A stretch of DNA of 64,000 bases from Neomoorella thermoacetica (GCF_001875325.1 NZ_MDDC01000010.1:1-64000), one strand, 5' to 3'. Shown: positions 17,745 through 26,571, counted from the first letter of the stretch. Made by a program: numbers and translations. The notes: a model not told the origin generated them from the letters alone.

Positions 17745-17966
17745 GGGGAGCGACAGCCGCCAAAAAAGGCCCCGCCCCGCCGGGTGGTTTCCTGATCATC
17801 AGTTTTAATATTGCCTGTCGCTACCTTCTTTATAACTCCTTTTCCCCGGCCATTCCCCGGAAACCTCCTGAATACCGGAGTTATTGCTTTCGCCATCTAC
17901 CGGGTTGGAGTTGGAACTCCCCCCCGGCAGGAGGGCAAAAGGGGGTTTATATTATAATAAAAATAA

Positions 17967-17988
17967 CTCCCGGTAGCTACTCCGGGAG
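17967..17988 (-). terminator. Intrinsic terminator of peptidase MA gene
   Basis: CTCCCGG-agtagcta-CCGGGAG followed by TTATTTTTATT on the minus strand, 15 nt past the stop. Confidence 0.8.
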
Positions 17989-18004
17989 CGAAATCACTCA
18001 ATGA

Positions 18005-18886
18005 TTAACCTGCCGGCAGGGCGACCCTGGCCCACTCCACCGGAACACTCTTTTTAAAGTTCCTTTCAAAATCGTCCAGGCTTAACCCCAGCACCTGCCG
18101 GAAGGCCTGGTCCAGGGTATCTCCCTGCCCGAGACTGGCCAGAAGCTGGCGGAGGGTTGTTATACCTCGCTCCCGGACCAGGTAATCCACCATCAACAAA
18201 GACTGGCGATAAGCCAGGGACTGGTCGGGCAGGCTGTCAAAGCTCCTGTCCATACCCGCCAGGGGGTACCAGGCCTGCGCCCGGTCTGACCCCGGCATAG
18301 TAAAGCCTGTGAGCCACCGTTCCACCTCCTGGGCAACGCCCTCCGTCAACCAGCGCGGGTAATTCCCCCGGGCCTTCATATCCACCAGGAGATGGGTAAT
18401 CTCATGGGCCACAGGTCCGGAGGTTTTAAAGATGGCAGCAACCTCACCCGGATCCCGGCTCTCAACCCAATCATGGGGCGAAAGCACCCGGACAACCCCG
18501 CCCCAGTAAACACCCATGGCACCCTCGCTGGCAGGCCAGCCAAACTGGCGTGCCAGGCTGGCCCGGTCCGGGTACAGGAGAATCAAGAGCTTCCCTCCCG
18601 GGCGGTATTCCAGGAGCCGGGAAGCAGGTTCATAAGCCGCCTCGGCGGTCTCCAGAACTATGGGAGCGACATCGGCGTCCCCTGGTTGGTAGCGCAGGAT
18701 AAAATGGGCACTGGTAAGGGTTGCCCATCCCCTGGTCTGCCAGGCGGTATACCCTGCTATTGCCTGGCGAATCAACCCGTAAGTCCAGGTCCGTGGTATC
18801 TCTGTCCGGTAAAAAAAGAGGCCTCCGGCAATGACCAAAAAAATAAGGCAAAAAATAAGAAAAACCTGCCACCAGGCTTGGAACAT
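18005..18886 (-). CDS. Membrane-anchored MA-clan metallopeptidase
   Basis: A 293-residue protein with one N-terminal membrane helix (about 8-26) and an extracytoplasmic peptidase MA-like domain. The zinc motif HEITH (H161, E162, H165) is followed by the third-ligand-type glutamate in WLTEG (E182), the gluzincin arrangement. The ATG at 18886 follows GGGAGGGGAG by 4 nt; an upstream ATG (18949) would add 21 unrelated residues. Substrates are unknown. A TATAAT box at about 18922 suggests its own promoter, and the copZ-like gene ends in a terminator... further left there is htrA, another envelope protease, but in a separate unit. Confidence 0.85.
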   Translation of the reverse strand: MFQAWWQVFLIFCLIFLVIAGGLFFYRTEIPRTWTYGLIRQAIAGYTAWQTRGWATLTSAHFILRYQPGDADVAPIVLETAEAAYEPASRLLEYRPGGKLLILLYPDRASLARQFGWPASEGAMGVYWGGVVRVLSPHDWVESRDPGEVAAIFKTSGPVAHEITHLLVDMKARGNYPRWLTEGVAQEVERWLTGFTMPGSDRAQAWYPLAGMDRSFDSLPDQSLAYRQSLLMVDYLVRERGITTLRQLLASLGQGDTLDQAFRQVLGLSLDDFERNFKKSVPVEWARVALPAG

Positions 18887-18964
18887 GTTTCTCCCCTCCC
18901 CCGGGAAACTCCCGGTTTCGATTATACAACAGCCTGGTGACAGTATCACTGGTAATGAGTGGCA

Positions 18965-18993
18965 TAAAAAATCCGGAGCGTCACGCTCCGGAT
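18965..18993 (+). terminator. Strong hairpin, T tract readable on minus strand
   Basis: ATCCGGAGCG-tca-CGCTCCGGAT (18971-18993). Read on the minus strand it is followed by TTTTTT and lies 4 nt past the copZ-like stop, so its working direction is minus; it separates the copZ-like gene from the peptidase MA gene. The strand field shows plus only because the symmetric stem is written that way here. Confidence 0.6.
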
Positions 18994-18997
18994 ATCC

Positions 18998-19213
18998 TTA
19001 CTTTACTTCATAGCCGGCGTCGCTAATGGCCTTTTTCATGGCCTCGATATCAACCCGGCTGGAATCATAAGTAACATGGGCCGTACTGGCCCCCAGGTCA
19101 ACTGTAGCGGCGGTAACGCCGTCCAGATTCTTCAGGGCCTTTTCAACGCTCATTTTGCAGTGGTTACAGGACATGCCCTCCACCTGCAGGGTTACTTCTG
19201 CCACCTTTTTCAC
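18998..19213 (-). CDS. copZ: CopZ-like heavy-metal-associated (HMA) protein
   Basis: A 71-residue single HMA domain of the ferredoxin-like fold. The metal-binding loop is GMSCNHC near residues 13-19 and the C-terminus is the usual ISDAGYEV. It probably carries Cu(I) to a P-type ATPase or acts as a copper buffer; no such ATPase or CsoR/CopY regulator is in view, so the metal is inferred. A GTG at 19204 (AGGGGGTG 6 nt upstream) is an alternative start and would remove three residues. It has a strong sigma-A promoter and its own terminator, thus a monocistronic unit. Confidence 0.9.
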   Translation of the reverse strand: MKKVAEVTLQVEGMSCNHCKMSVEKALKNLDGVTAATVDLGASTAHVTYDSSRVDIEAMKKAISDAGYEVK

Positions 19214-19239
19214 CCCCTACCCCCAATAGGTATGTCTTG

Positions 19240-19268
19240 ATTATACACCTGTATCGGGCCGGCGTCAA
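19240..19268 (-). promoter_or_regulatory. Sigma-A promoter of copZ-like gene
   Basis: TTGACG (19263-19268), 17 nt, TATAAT (19240-19245) on the minus strand, near-consensus. Confidence 0.85.
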
Positions 19269-19308
19269 GTTTACTTCTTCCCTCTTCCCTCACGGGCGCC
19301 GGTTCAGG

Positions 19309-20223
19309 TTAAAGGTTGGCCAGGTAACGCCCAGCCGCCATGGCGGCTACCGCACCGTCGCCTACCGCCGTGCTCACCTGGCGGAAATTCTTGGCGCGGA
19401 CATCACCGGCGGCAAAGACACCGGGAATGGAAGTAGCCAGGTCTTCCCTGGTAACAATATAGCCGTCGGGGTCCAGGGTTAAGGCCCCGTCGAGAAAATC
19501 AGTGTTGGGCTTCAGGCCGATGAAGATAAACACCCCGTCAAAGGGCTCTTCCCGGAGGGCCCCGGTACGCACATCCTTCAACTGCAGGCTGCTAACCTTA
19601 TCCTTACCCTGGATAGCGTTGACTACCGTATTCCATAGGAAGGAAATCTTCGGGTTATCCCGGGCGCGATCCTGGATAACCCTGGTAGCGCGCAGGGCGT
19701 CCCGGCGGTGAATAATGGTTACCTGGCTGGCAAAGCGGGTTAAAAACAGGGCTTCTTCTACTGCCGAGTCACCGCCGCCGACTACAGCCACTTTCTTATC
19801 TCGAAAGAAGGCCCCATCGCAGGTAGCGCAATAAGAAACACCGCGCCCGCGCAATTCGTCTTCCCCTGGTACCCCCAGGGGCCGGGGACGGGCGCCGCTG
19901 GCGATAATCATCGCCCGGGCTTCATATTCACCGTTGCTGGTAATAGCCTTTTTATTGACCCCGGAAAAGTCAACCTTCCTGACGGTGGTCATTTCCAACC
20001 GGGCGCCGGAACGCTCGGCCTGTTCGGCAAACTTCATGGCCAGGTCAATACCGGTAATCCCATCGGGGAAGCCCGGGTAATTCTCGATCCTGCCGGTCTG
20101 GCCGGCCTGCCCACCGGGGGCACCCATCTCCAGCAAAATGGTATTCAAACCCCCCCGGGCGCCGTACAGGGCTGCCGTCAGCCCTGCCGGTCCGCCGCCG
20201 ATAATCATTAAGTCGTAGACCAT
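19309..20223 (-). CDS. trxB: Thioredoxin-disulfide reductase
   Basis: A 304-residue FAD/NADPH flavoenzyme of the low-molecular-weight TrxB class that reduces thioredoxin. The FAD-binding start is [20 protein letters not shown], the redox-active pair is CATC (C132, C135), the NADPH Rossmann motif is [12 protein letters not shown] near 150, and the C-terminal FAD motif is GVFAAGDVR. Length and motif order are standard. No thioredoxin gene is adjacent. The gene follows the CoA-binding protein by about 130 nt with only a weak hairpin between, so co-transcription is possible. Confidence 0.95.
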   Translation of the reverse strand: MVYDLMIIGGGPAGLTAALYGARGGLNTILLEMGAPGGQAGQTGRIENYPGFPDGITGIDLAMKFAEQAERSGARLEMTTVRKVDFSGVNKKAITSNGEYEARAMIIASGARPRPLGVPGEDELRGRGVSYCATCDGAFFRDKKVAVVGGGDSAVEEALFLTRFASQVTIIHRRDALRATRVIQDRARDNPKISFLWNTVVNAIQGKDKVSSLQLKDVRTGALREEPFDGVFIFIGLKPNTDFLDGALTLDPDGYIVTREDLATSIPGVFAAGDVRAKNFRQVSTAVGDGAVAAMAAGRYLANL

Positions 20224-20356
20224 GGATCAACCTCCCTCTTAAAATAACCCCGTTACGGGATGGTGTTATCCCTTGCTCTGGACAAATACCGGGTGGAAGC
20301 CTTTATGGAGCGCTAGTAACGAGTCAGCGCCAGGGGACACCCGGTCCTTCCTGTGT

Positions 20357-20752
20357 TTACAGGGGATTACTGGAACGGAGGTGTTCCTTCTTGATACAGC
20401 GGTCCATGATGACTTCCAGTCCTGCGGCACGGGCCCGGGCTGCGGCTTCTTCATGAACAACGCCCTCCTGGAGCCAGATTACCGGTACGCCCCGCTTGAT
20501 GGCCGCGTCGACAATCGGGGGTACGGCTTCGGCCCGGCGAAAGACGTCCACAACATCTATAGGTATATCGGCCGGGATGGCCTCCAGGTCAGGGTATGCT
20601 TTCTCCCCCAGGATAGTCTCAACGGCAGGGTTTACCGGGATGATCCTGAAGCCATGATCCTGGAGGTACCTGGCCACCTGGTAGGAAGGCCGGTCTTCTT
20701 TATCAGATAAGCCGACTATGGCTATATTATGCACCTTGCTGAAATCCATCAT
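20357..20752 (-). CDS. CoA-binding domain protein (YccU-like)
   Basis: A 131-residue Rossmann-like CoA_binding_2 protein. Family hallmarks are the IAIVGLSDKEDRPSYQVARYLQDHGFRI-type opening (P-loop-like GxS with the SY pair near residue 20), IPVNP near 40, IDVVDVFR near 75 and VIWLQEGV near 105. Members bind CoA; their cellular role is not settled. It starts a unit with a strong sigma-A promoter and lies upstream of trxB. Confidence 0.9.
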   Translation of the reverse strand: MMDFSKVHNIAIVGLSDKEDRPSYQVARYLQDHGFRIIPVNPAVETILGEKAYPDLEAIPADIPIDVVDVFRRAEAVPPIVDAAIKRGVPVIWLQEGVVHEEAAARARAAGLEVIMDRCIKKEHLRSSNPL

Positions 20753-20779
20753 GCAACCTCCTCCTATAAAACTATAATT

Positions 20780-20808
20780 AGTATACGCTATAACTTTAGT
20801 TATTGCAA
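20780..20808 (-). promoter_or_regulatory. Sigma-A promoter of CoA-binding gene
   Basis: TTGCAA (20803-20808), 17 nt, TATACT (20780-20785) on the minus strand, immediately after the M23 terminator. Confidence 0.75.
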
Positions 20809-20811
20809 GAG

Positions 20812-20841
20812 AAAAAATCCTTACGGCCTGTCCGTAAGGAT
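20812..20841 (-). terminator. Intrinsic terminator of M23 gene
   Basis: ATCCTTACGG-acagg-CCGTAAGGAT followed by TTTTTT on the minus strand, about 70 nt after the stop. Confidence 0.88.
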
Positions 20842-20910
20842 GATTATGGCTATTTTATTCACTGATGGTTCCGCCGGAGCGGTATGGCGGTCCTGGGGTT
20901 ATGACAACTT

Positions 20911-22341
20911 TCACCTCAGATAATTAGCCGGATTGCGGAAGCTGCCTCCGACCAGGACCTCAAAGTGCAGGTGGGGGCCTGTGGTACGGCCGCTAACCCC
21001 TACATAACCGATGATTTGGCCTTGAGATACCTGCTGGCCCGGCCTTACATTGTAACCCGATAAATGGGCATACCTGGTAACCAGGCCGCCGCCGTGGTCG
21101 ATGACTACCATCCGGCCGTAGCCACCGTCGTAACCGGTGCTAATAACTACTCCGCCTGCAGCCGCCCCCACCGGTTCGCCCATATTGCCCGCAATATCCA
21201 GGCCTGAGTGAAACTCGCTTCCCCGGTAACCATAGGGGGAAGTTATATATCCGCGGATGGGCCAGGCCAGGCGCCCGGAACCGCCGCTCCGGGAAGCCAG
21301 GGCTGTTACTCCCGTCCCCTGCTGGACCACCCTGCTAACCGGTTCCGCAAGGACCTGCTGCCGAAGTATCTTTTTGTCTACAACCACACCATTTCTGGTG
21401 ACCACCTGGTAAGTAACCAGTTGTTCGCCCTCTGAGCCCTCCTGAATTATCTTTTCCTGGCCTCGTAAAAGGTCCGCCGTTTTTTCTACCCGGGTTTCAA
21501 AGGGTACCGGTTCCTTAATATCCTGATTGTAAACAACCATCACCTGGAGCAATGGTTGTATTGTTGTCAGTTTCAATTGCTGCCCGATATCCAGGCGTTC
21601 TCCCTGGATCTCGGGGTTGGCCCGTTTAATATCGTCAACCAGCAGATTATGTTCCCTGGCAATGGACCAGAGGGAGTCACCTTCTTTAACAGTATAGAGG
21701 CTGCTGCTGGCTGCTGTTCCCTTCAACCTGGCCAGGGCTGCCTCCGGGCTTAAAATCTCTTCCGGGCTGGCCTGGCGGTGCTCGTAAGCCACTTGTTCCA
21801 GAAATTTGACCTCCTGGACCTGCCCTATAGCCGCCGGTGGTTCAAAGCCCTGTTTAAACTCGGCCAGGACAGCGTCAGCGGTAGCATCGTCTTTCAAAAC
21901 CAGCCGCGGCTGCCCGTCAATGGTAATGACCGTTGCCTCCGCTACCAGGTGCAATCTGCCGGCCAGGAGGCTTTTTAGTTGCTCTTTTCCTATAATTTCC
22001 TGGGGATTGGCCCGCACTTCTTTAAAATCCAACTGATCGGTATAGCGCACACCCTGGTAACTGCCCGCTCCCCGTTCTTTTAAGATCTCCTCTAAAGCCC
22101 GGTTGACCTGGTCCCGGTTTGCTGCTATTGCCACCTGCTGGCCATTGATGAAAACACCCAGGGCATTCGGGGTTGTAAGCTGATGCCAGGCTGCTAGTAG
22201 CAGGCCGACGGCTAAAACACCGGTTATTACCAGTACTCCTTTTTTCTTGATATCTCTCATTCCTGCCCACCGTAAGGGCAGCTCCTTTAGGAAGCGCCCT
22301 ACGCTGGCCGCTAGGTGCGGTAGCTTATCTGGCGGCGGCAT
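20911..22341 (-). CDS. M23 endopeptidase with LysM and G5 domains
   Basis: A 476-residue cell-wall protein. An N-terminal membrane helix or uncleaved signal lies at about 33-52. A ribosome-like helical stalk region follows, then LysM (about 215-260, YTVKEGDSLWSIAREHNLLVDD), G5 (about 270-345, with VPFETR and EGEQLVTYQV) and a C-terminal M23 metallopeptidase (about 370-476). The zinc motif is HSGLDIA and HLHFEV, complete for lysostaphin-type activity. Clostridial sporulation and cell-separation enzymes share this layout. A possible sigma-H promoter (22381-22410) lies upstream, which would fit; the exact function is inferred. Confidence 0.9.
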   Translation of the reverse strand: MPPPDKLPHLAASVGRFLKELPLRWAGMRDIKKKGVLVITGVLAVGLLLAAWHQLTTPNALGVFINGQQVAIAANRDQVNRALEEILKERGAGSYQGVRYTDQLDFKEVRANPQEIIGKEQLKSLLAGRLHLVAEATVITIDGQPRLVLKDDATADAVLAEFKQGFEPPAAIGQVQEVKFLEQVAYEHRQASPEEILSPEAALARLKGTAASSSLYTVKEGDSLWSIAREHNLLVDDIKRANPEIQGERLDIGQQLKLTTIQPLLQVMVVYNQDIKEPVPFETRVEKTADLLRGQEKIIQEGSEGEQLVTYQVVTRNGVVVDKKILRQQVLAEPVSRVVQQGTGVTALASRSGGSGRLAWPIRGYITSPYGYRGSEFHSGLDIAGNMGEPVGAAAGGVVISTGYDGGYGRMVVIDHGGGLVTRYAHLSGYNVRPGQQVSQGQIIGYVGVSGRTTGPHLHFEVLVGGSFRNPANYLR

Positions 22342-22380
22342 GGCATTCCTCCTCGTCCATAAAATAACCCATAAAAGTGA

Positions 22381-22410
22381 TTATTCTACCTCACTTGCCA
22401 GGAATCCTGC
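22381..22410 (-). promoter_or_regulatory. Possible sigma-H promoter of M23 gene
   Basis: GCAGGATTC, 12 nt, GTAGAATAA on the minus strand. The -10 box is a full match and the -35 box misses the last W; the 12-nt spacer is allowed by the consensus. The TAGAAT could also be a sigma-A -10 box, but no suitable -35 is present. Confidence 0.45.
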
Positions 22411-22414
22411 CTCC

Positions 22415-23854
22415 TCAACAAAGTTTTCCCGCCTTTTTTACCTGGACATAAAGGGCAGCTTCCAGGCGCATTTTTTGGATAGAGCAAGCGATTGGTGCCG
22501 GCTGGCGCAGGTCGCCGGTAGCAGCCAGGTTGGCGGCATGACAGCCACCACTGCAATAGAACCGCGCCCAGCAACGGCTGCAGGCCGGCTGGTTATAGAC
22601 ATAGGCCTGGCGGAAGGCTTCCCGCAGATCAGGGCGCCGGATTCCTTCCCGTACATTGCCCAGGCAGTAATCCTTACGGCCGACGAGCTGGTGACAGGGA
22701 TAGAGATCCCCGGCCGGGGTTACAGCCAGGTAACTGGTACCGGCACCACAGCCGGTAAGTCTTTTCGTCAAGCATGGCCCGGCAGCAGCATCGATATTGA
22801 AATGGAAAAAGGAAAAACCCTTTCCTGCCGCCGCCCTCTCCAGGTAAACCCGGGCCAGGCGCCGGTACTCCCCTGCCAGCAGGGGTAAATCCTCCTCCCT
22901 GATAGCATATTCGGCATCAGGGGCCGCTATCACCGGTTCCATGGACAGGTAACGAAATCCTAGCTCCACCACATGCAGGATATCCCTGGTAAAATCAAGA
23001 TTCTGGCGAGTGTAGGTTCCCCGGACCCAGTAGTCCCGGTGCCCCTGGCTAGCGACAAAATGCTGCTCCCTGGGGACAACTCTCTCATAGGTGCCCTGGC
23101 CGGAGGCGTCGGGCCGGTTGAAATCATGGACCTCCCGGCGACCATCGAGGCTCAAAATGACACTCAGACCCTCACTGATCAAGTAGTTTTCAATTTCCGG
23201 GCTCAAGGCCAGGCCATTGGTTGTCAGGGTGAAGCTAATCACCTTACCGGCGGCGGCTGCCTTTTCCCGGCCGTAGGCCACCAGTTCCCGGACTAACCCG
23301 AAGTTCAAAAGGGGTTCTCCACCGAAAAAATCCACCTCTACCCGGGGTCGGTTGCCTGCTTCCCGGAAGAGGAGATCGAGGGCCGCATAACCGGTTTCCC
23401 GGTTCATGAGGCCGCGCTCGCCACCGAAGGGACCTCCGTCGGCAAAGCAGTAACGGCAGCGCATGTTACAATCGTGGGCAACGTGCAGGCAGAGGGCCTG
23501 GAGTGAAGGTTGGGGCGGCTGGTAGTTCCTGCCGGCCTCATCGACGCTAAAAAGGGTACCGGCGGCCTGCCTGGCTGCCAGTTCCTGGCATACCTCCCGG
23601 ACGGCAGCCGTTCCCCAGGCCCGGACGGCCCGGGGAAGGACAGTTACCCAATCCTCCTCCGTCAGTAGGCCCTGTTCGTGGCGGTCCCTTAGCTCCTCCA
23701 GGACGTCCCGGGCTGCGGCGTCAATCAGGTGTACGGCACCGCTGTTGACATCCAGGAGCAGGGTGAGGTCCTCAAAGTCGAACCAGTGCAGGTCACCCTG
23801 CCAGTCGACCCTTTGCAGGTTTAAGGTTGCGGTCAATTTTCTCTCCCTTTCCAC
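22415..23854 (-). CDS. SCIFF peptide radical-SAM maturase
   Basis: A 479-residue SPASM-type radical SAM enzyme that installs thioether (sactipeptide-type) crosslinks in the adjacent SCIFF peptide. An N-terminal RiPP-recognition-like region is followed by CNMRCRYC (C129, C133, C136; CX3CX2C for the SAM cluster), the GGEPLLN motif, and a C-terminal SPASM region (CGAGTSYLAV, YPCHQL, CLGN, CSRCWARFYCSGGC) for two auxiliary 4Fe-4S clusters. GTG at 23854 is the first start; a TTG at 23836 with AAGGGAGA close upstream would be six codons shorter. It follows the peptide gene past a strong hairpin. Confidence 0.94.
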   Translation of the reverse strand: MERERKLTATLNLQRVDWQGDLHWFDFEDLTLLLDVNSGAVHLIDAAARDVLEELRDRHEQGLLTEEDWVTVLPRAVRAWGTAAVREVCQELAARQAAGTLFSVDEAGRNYQPPQPSLQALCLHVAHDCNMRCRYCFADGGPFGGERGLMNRETGYAALDLLFREAGNRPRVEVDFFGGEPLLNFGLVRELVAYGREKAAAAGKVISFTLTTNGLALSPEIENYLISEGLSVILSLDGRREVHDFNRPDASGQGTYERVVPREQHFVASQGHRDYWVRGTYTRQNLDFTRDILHVVELGFRYLSMEPVIAAPDAEYAIREEDLPLLAGEYRRLARVYLERAAAGKGFSFFHFNIDAAAGPCLTKRLTGCGAGTSYLAVTPAGDLYPCHQLVGRKDYCLGNVREGIRRPDLREAFRQAYVYNQPACSRCWARFYCSGGCHAANLAATGDLRQPAPIACSIQKMRLEAALYVQVKKAGKLC

Positions 23855-23865
23855 TATACAACAAA

Positions 23866-23888
23866 GGCCCGACAGGTAGTGTCGGGCC
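23866..23888 (-). terminator. Attenuator-like hairpin between SCIFF peptide and maturase
   Basis: GGCCCGACA-ctacc-TGTCGGGCC followed by TTTGTTGT on the minus strand, 6 nt after the peptide stop. A leaky terminator here would yield more peptide than enzyme transcript. Confidence 0.75.
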
Positions 23889-23894
23889 CGGGGT

Positions 23895-24041
23895 TTAGTT
23901 ACTGGCTTTACGTTCGCAGGGCTGGTTGCTCACGGTGATGGAAGTCTTGCAGGCCGACTGGCAGGATACGTGGCAGTTGCCACAGCCGCCTGTCTTAACG
24001 CTGGCCTGCAGGCGCGGGGTAAAAACCGTCTGAATGTGCAT
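23895..24041 (-). CDS. SCIFF ribosomal peptide (five-cysteine variant)
   Basis: A 48-residue precursor: leader MHIQTVFTPRLQASVKTG, then a core with cysteines at 20, 23, 27, 31 and 42. SCIFF peptides normally carry six cysteines in about 45 residues; here the KTSC position reads KTSI (Ile35). The cysteine equivalent to the known crosslink donor (C31, in QSAC) and its threonine acceptor (T36) are both kept. The ATG at 24041 follows AGGGAGG. Its place directly behind rpsI and ahead of the maturase is typical of Clostridia. Confidence 0.93.
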   Translation of the reverse strand: MHIQTVFTPRLQASVKTGGCGNCHVSCQSACKTSITVSNQPCERKASN

Positions 24042-24056
24042 GAGTGGGGCCTCCCT

Positions 24057-24449
24057 TTAGCGCTTGGAGAATTGTGGAGCCTTGCGCGCTTTCTTTAAGC
24101 CGTATTTTCTTCTTTCCTTCATCCGTGGGTCACGGGTGAGAAAACCGTTCCTTTTTAATACCGGCCGCAAATCCCCGTCAGCATGTAAAAGAGCCCGGGC
24201 AATGCCCAGCCGGATAGCGCCGGCCTGACCGGTGGTACCGCCGCCCTCCACCCGGGCCAGGACATCGAAACGCCCGGCCATATCGGTTACCTCCAGGGGC
24301 TGGCGGACCAGCATCTCCAGGATCTGCTGGCCGAAATATTCATCCAGGGGCCGGTTATTAACAATGATGCGACCCTCACCGGGAACCAGGCGCACCCTGG
24401 CGATAGCGTTCTTCCGCCGCCCGGTGCCGTAAAACTGTACTTGGGCCAT
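24057..24449 (-). CDS. rpsI: 30S ribosomal protein S9
   Basis: A 130-residue S9 with [15 protein letters not shown] at the start, the LVRQPL segment near 50 and the invariant C-terminal [11 protein letters not shown] tail that reaches toward the P-site tRNA anticodon. It lies 17 nt behind rplM, the universal rplM-rpsI pair. Confidence 0.98.
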   Translation of the reverse strand: MAQVQFYGTGRRKNAIARVRLVPGEGRIIVNNRPLDEYFGQQILEMLVRQPLEVTDMAGRFDVLARVEGGGTTGQAGAIRLGIARALLHADGDLRPVLKRNGFLTRDPRMKERRKYGLKKARKAPQFSKR

Positions 24450-24466
24450 ATCGGTGCCTCCTTCCG

Positions 24467-24901
24467 TCAGTCCTTAATTTCCCATACCCGCGGCTGTTGG
24501 GCGGCATGGGGATGGCTATCGCCCCGGTAGACCTTCAACTTTTTAACCATCTTCCGGCCAAGGCTATTGTGGGGGATCATACCCTTGACGGCTTTTTCAA
24601 CGGCCCGTTCCGGGAAGGTCCGCAACAGGGTGGCGTAGTTCATAACCTTTAAACCGCCGGGGTAACCGGTATGGCGGATATACTGCTTCTTCTGGAGTTT
24701 ATTACCTGTAAGGCGGACTTTCGCGGCGTTGATGATAATTACGTAGTCGCCGGTGTCCACATGGGGGGTAAAGGTGGGTTTATGTTTACCCCTGAGGAGG
24801 CGGGCAGCTTCGGTGGCCACACGGCCCAGTGTCTTCCCGGCCGCATCGATTACATACCACTTACGCTCAACCTCATGGGGTTTGGCCATAAAAGTGGACA
24901 T
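24467..24901 (-). CDS. rplM: 50S ribosomal protein L13
   Basis: A 144-residue L13 with [27 protein letters not shown] and the [12 protein letters not shown] block. The ATG at 24901 follows GGAGGGAAAAA; an in-frame GTG-type start at 24931 would add ten residues not seen in L13. It lies 63 nt behind truA. Confidence 0.98.
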   Translation of the reverse strand: MSTFMAKPHEVERKWYVIDAAGKTLGRVATEAARLLRGKHKPTFTPHVDTGDYVIIINAAKVRLTGNKLQKKQYIRHTGYPGGLKVMNYATLLRTFPERAVEKAVKGMIPHNSLGRKMVKKLKVYRGDSHPHAAQQPRVWEIKD

Positions 24902-24964
24902 TTTTTCCCTCCTGTTCCTGTCAACAGTCATATTTTAAGCAATAACACTCTGCAAGTCAAGGAA

Positions 24965-25705
24965 TTAGTATTCCACGCGCTCCAGGCAGAGTCCGCGGGC
25001 CGGGGCCGTCGGTCCTGCCTTTTCCCGGGAACGGGCCGCCAGGATGGCCGGGATAGCTTCCGGCGCCAGGTGACGGCGGCCGATCTCCACCAGTGTGCCG
25101 GCCATAATCCGGACCATATGATAGAGGAAGCCATCGGCTATGACGTCAAAATAGATAAAGGAGCCGTCCTGACTGACGCTTGCCTGCTGCACCTGCCGCT
25201 CAAAGTGGCGCACCGTACTGCCGGCGGCGCAAAAGGAGCGAAAATCGTGGCAGCCCTGGAGGAAAACCGCCGCCCGGGCCATGGCTGCTACATCCAGGGG
25301 CTGCCGCAAGTGCCAGCTATAACGGCGGCAGAAAACGTCGGGCACGAGATTGTTATAGATGGTGTAACGATACCATTTCCGCCTGGCGCAATAGCGAGCA
25401 TGGAAATCCGGCGCCACTTCCACCGCCTCCAGGGCGGCAATGTCTGCCGGCAAGACGCTGTTCAGGGCCAGTGGCCAGCGCTCCACGGGTATCCGCGCCC
25501 GGGTACTGAAGCTGATCACCTGCCCCCGGGCATGGACCCCGGCGTCGGTTCGCCCGGCAGCTACCGGAGTTATTTCTTCCCCGGTCAACCGTTTTAGGGC
25601 GGCGGCTACCTCACCTTGAATGGTAGGACCGTGGGCCTCCGGCTGGACCTGCCAGCCGGCATAATTGCTGCCGTCATAGGCCAGGGTAATCTTCAGGCAG
25701 GGCAT
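24965..25705 (-). CDS. truA: tRNA pseudouridine(38-40) synthase
   Basis: A 246-residue TruA forming pseudouridine in the anticodon stem-loop. The catalytic aspartate is in GRTDAGVHARGQ near residue 55; other family blocks are YDGSNYAGWQ near 10, RYCARRKWYRYTIYN near 105 and the FLYHMVRIMAGTLVEIGR helix near 200. It follows the ECF module, the standard clostridial order ecfA1-ecfA2-ecfT-truA-rplM-rpsI. Confidence 0.96.
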   Translation of the reverse strand: MPCLKITLAYDGSNYAGWQVQPEAHGPTIQGEVAAALKRLTGEEITPVAAGRTDAGVHARGQVISFSTRARIPVERWPLALNSVLPADIAALEAVEVAPDFHARYCARRKWYRYTIYNNLVPDVFCRRYSWHLRQPLDVAAMARAAVFLQGCHDFRSFCAAGSTVRHFERQVQQASVSQDGSFIYFDVIADGFLYHMVRIMAGTLVEIGRRHLAPEAIPAILAARSREKAGPTAPARGLCLERVEY

Positions 25706-25773
25706 CGCCAGTAAGCCTCCGCGAGCTGGAAGGGAAAATGCCAGGGGTCTGGAGAAAGAGCCGGCCCGGCTGG

Positions 25774-26571
25774 CTAGTTGCCGGACTTCAGCCGGTAATA
25801 TAACGATCCGGCTGCCAGGGCGCCGGCCAGCAGAAGAAAGAGAAAATCGGTTGCCGTGAAGTTTAACTCCCGCATCCTGGTGCGGCCTTTACCACCCTGG
25901 TACGCCCGCGCTTCCATGGCTTCCGCCAGGCCTTCCGCCCGGCGAAAGGCGCTGACAAAGAGGGGGATGACCAGGGGCAACAGGTTCCTTACCTGCAGGC
26001 CCCGGAAGGAGGCCCCGCGGGCAATCTGGGCGCGCATAATCCTCTCCGCCTCTTCCAGGAGAGTAGGGACAAAACGTAAAGCCAGGGTCAGCATCAGGGC
26101 CAGTTCCTGGGACGGCAGGCCGACCCTCTGTCCCGGAGCCAGGAGGCGCTCCAACCCGTCGGCCAGTGCCAGGGGGTCCGTAGTGGCTGTAAGCAAAACG
26201 GCAGCCAGGACCAGGAAAAATACCCGGGCCAGGGCCAGGAAACCCAGGTTGAATCCCTCACGGGTTAGCGGCACGGGCCCCAGGTGCATAAGTATTGTCC
26301 CCGGCGTAGTGACAAGCTGGAGGAAAAAGATTAAGGCCAGAAAGATGACCAGCGGCCGCAGCTGCCTCCAGATAAAGGAGGGTGATAAGCCGGCCGCCAG
26401 GACCAGGGGCAGGGCTACGGACCCTGCCAGGATAGCCGCCCCACCGGTGGGAGCCGCCAGGAGCGCCAGGCCGTAAAGGAACAAGCCCAGCAGTTTCGCC
26501 CGGGGATCCAGGCGGTGGATGGCGCTGTTCCCGGGAACATACTGGCCCAATTCAAAGGCCACCGCCATCAC
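25774..26571 (-). CDS. ecfT: ECF transporter T component
   Basis: A 265-residue membrane scaffold of a group II energy-coupling-factor transporter. The N-terminal SAIHRLDPRAKL motif opens the protein, with about five to six hydrophobic helices after it. The coupling helices carry the Ala-Arg-Gly signature as IARGASFRG near 190 and EARAYQGGKGR near 228, which contact the two ATPases. Group II modules serve several vitamin-binding S components encoded elsewhere; none is in this window. Confidence 0.95.
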   Translation of the reverse strand: MMAVAFELGQYVPGNSAIHRLDPRAKLLGLFLYGLALLAAPTGGAAILAGSVALPLVLAAGLSPSFIWRQLRPLVIFLALIFFLQLVTTPGTILMHLGPVPLTREGFNLGFLALARVFFLVLAAVLLTATTDPLALADGLERLLAPGQRVGLPSQELALMLTLALRFVPTLLEEAERIMRAQIARGASFRGLQVRNLLPLVIPLFVSAFRRAEGLAEAMEARAYQGGKGRTRMRELNFTATDFLFLLLAGALAAGSLYYRLKSGN

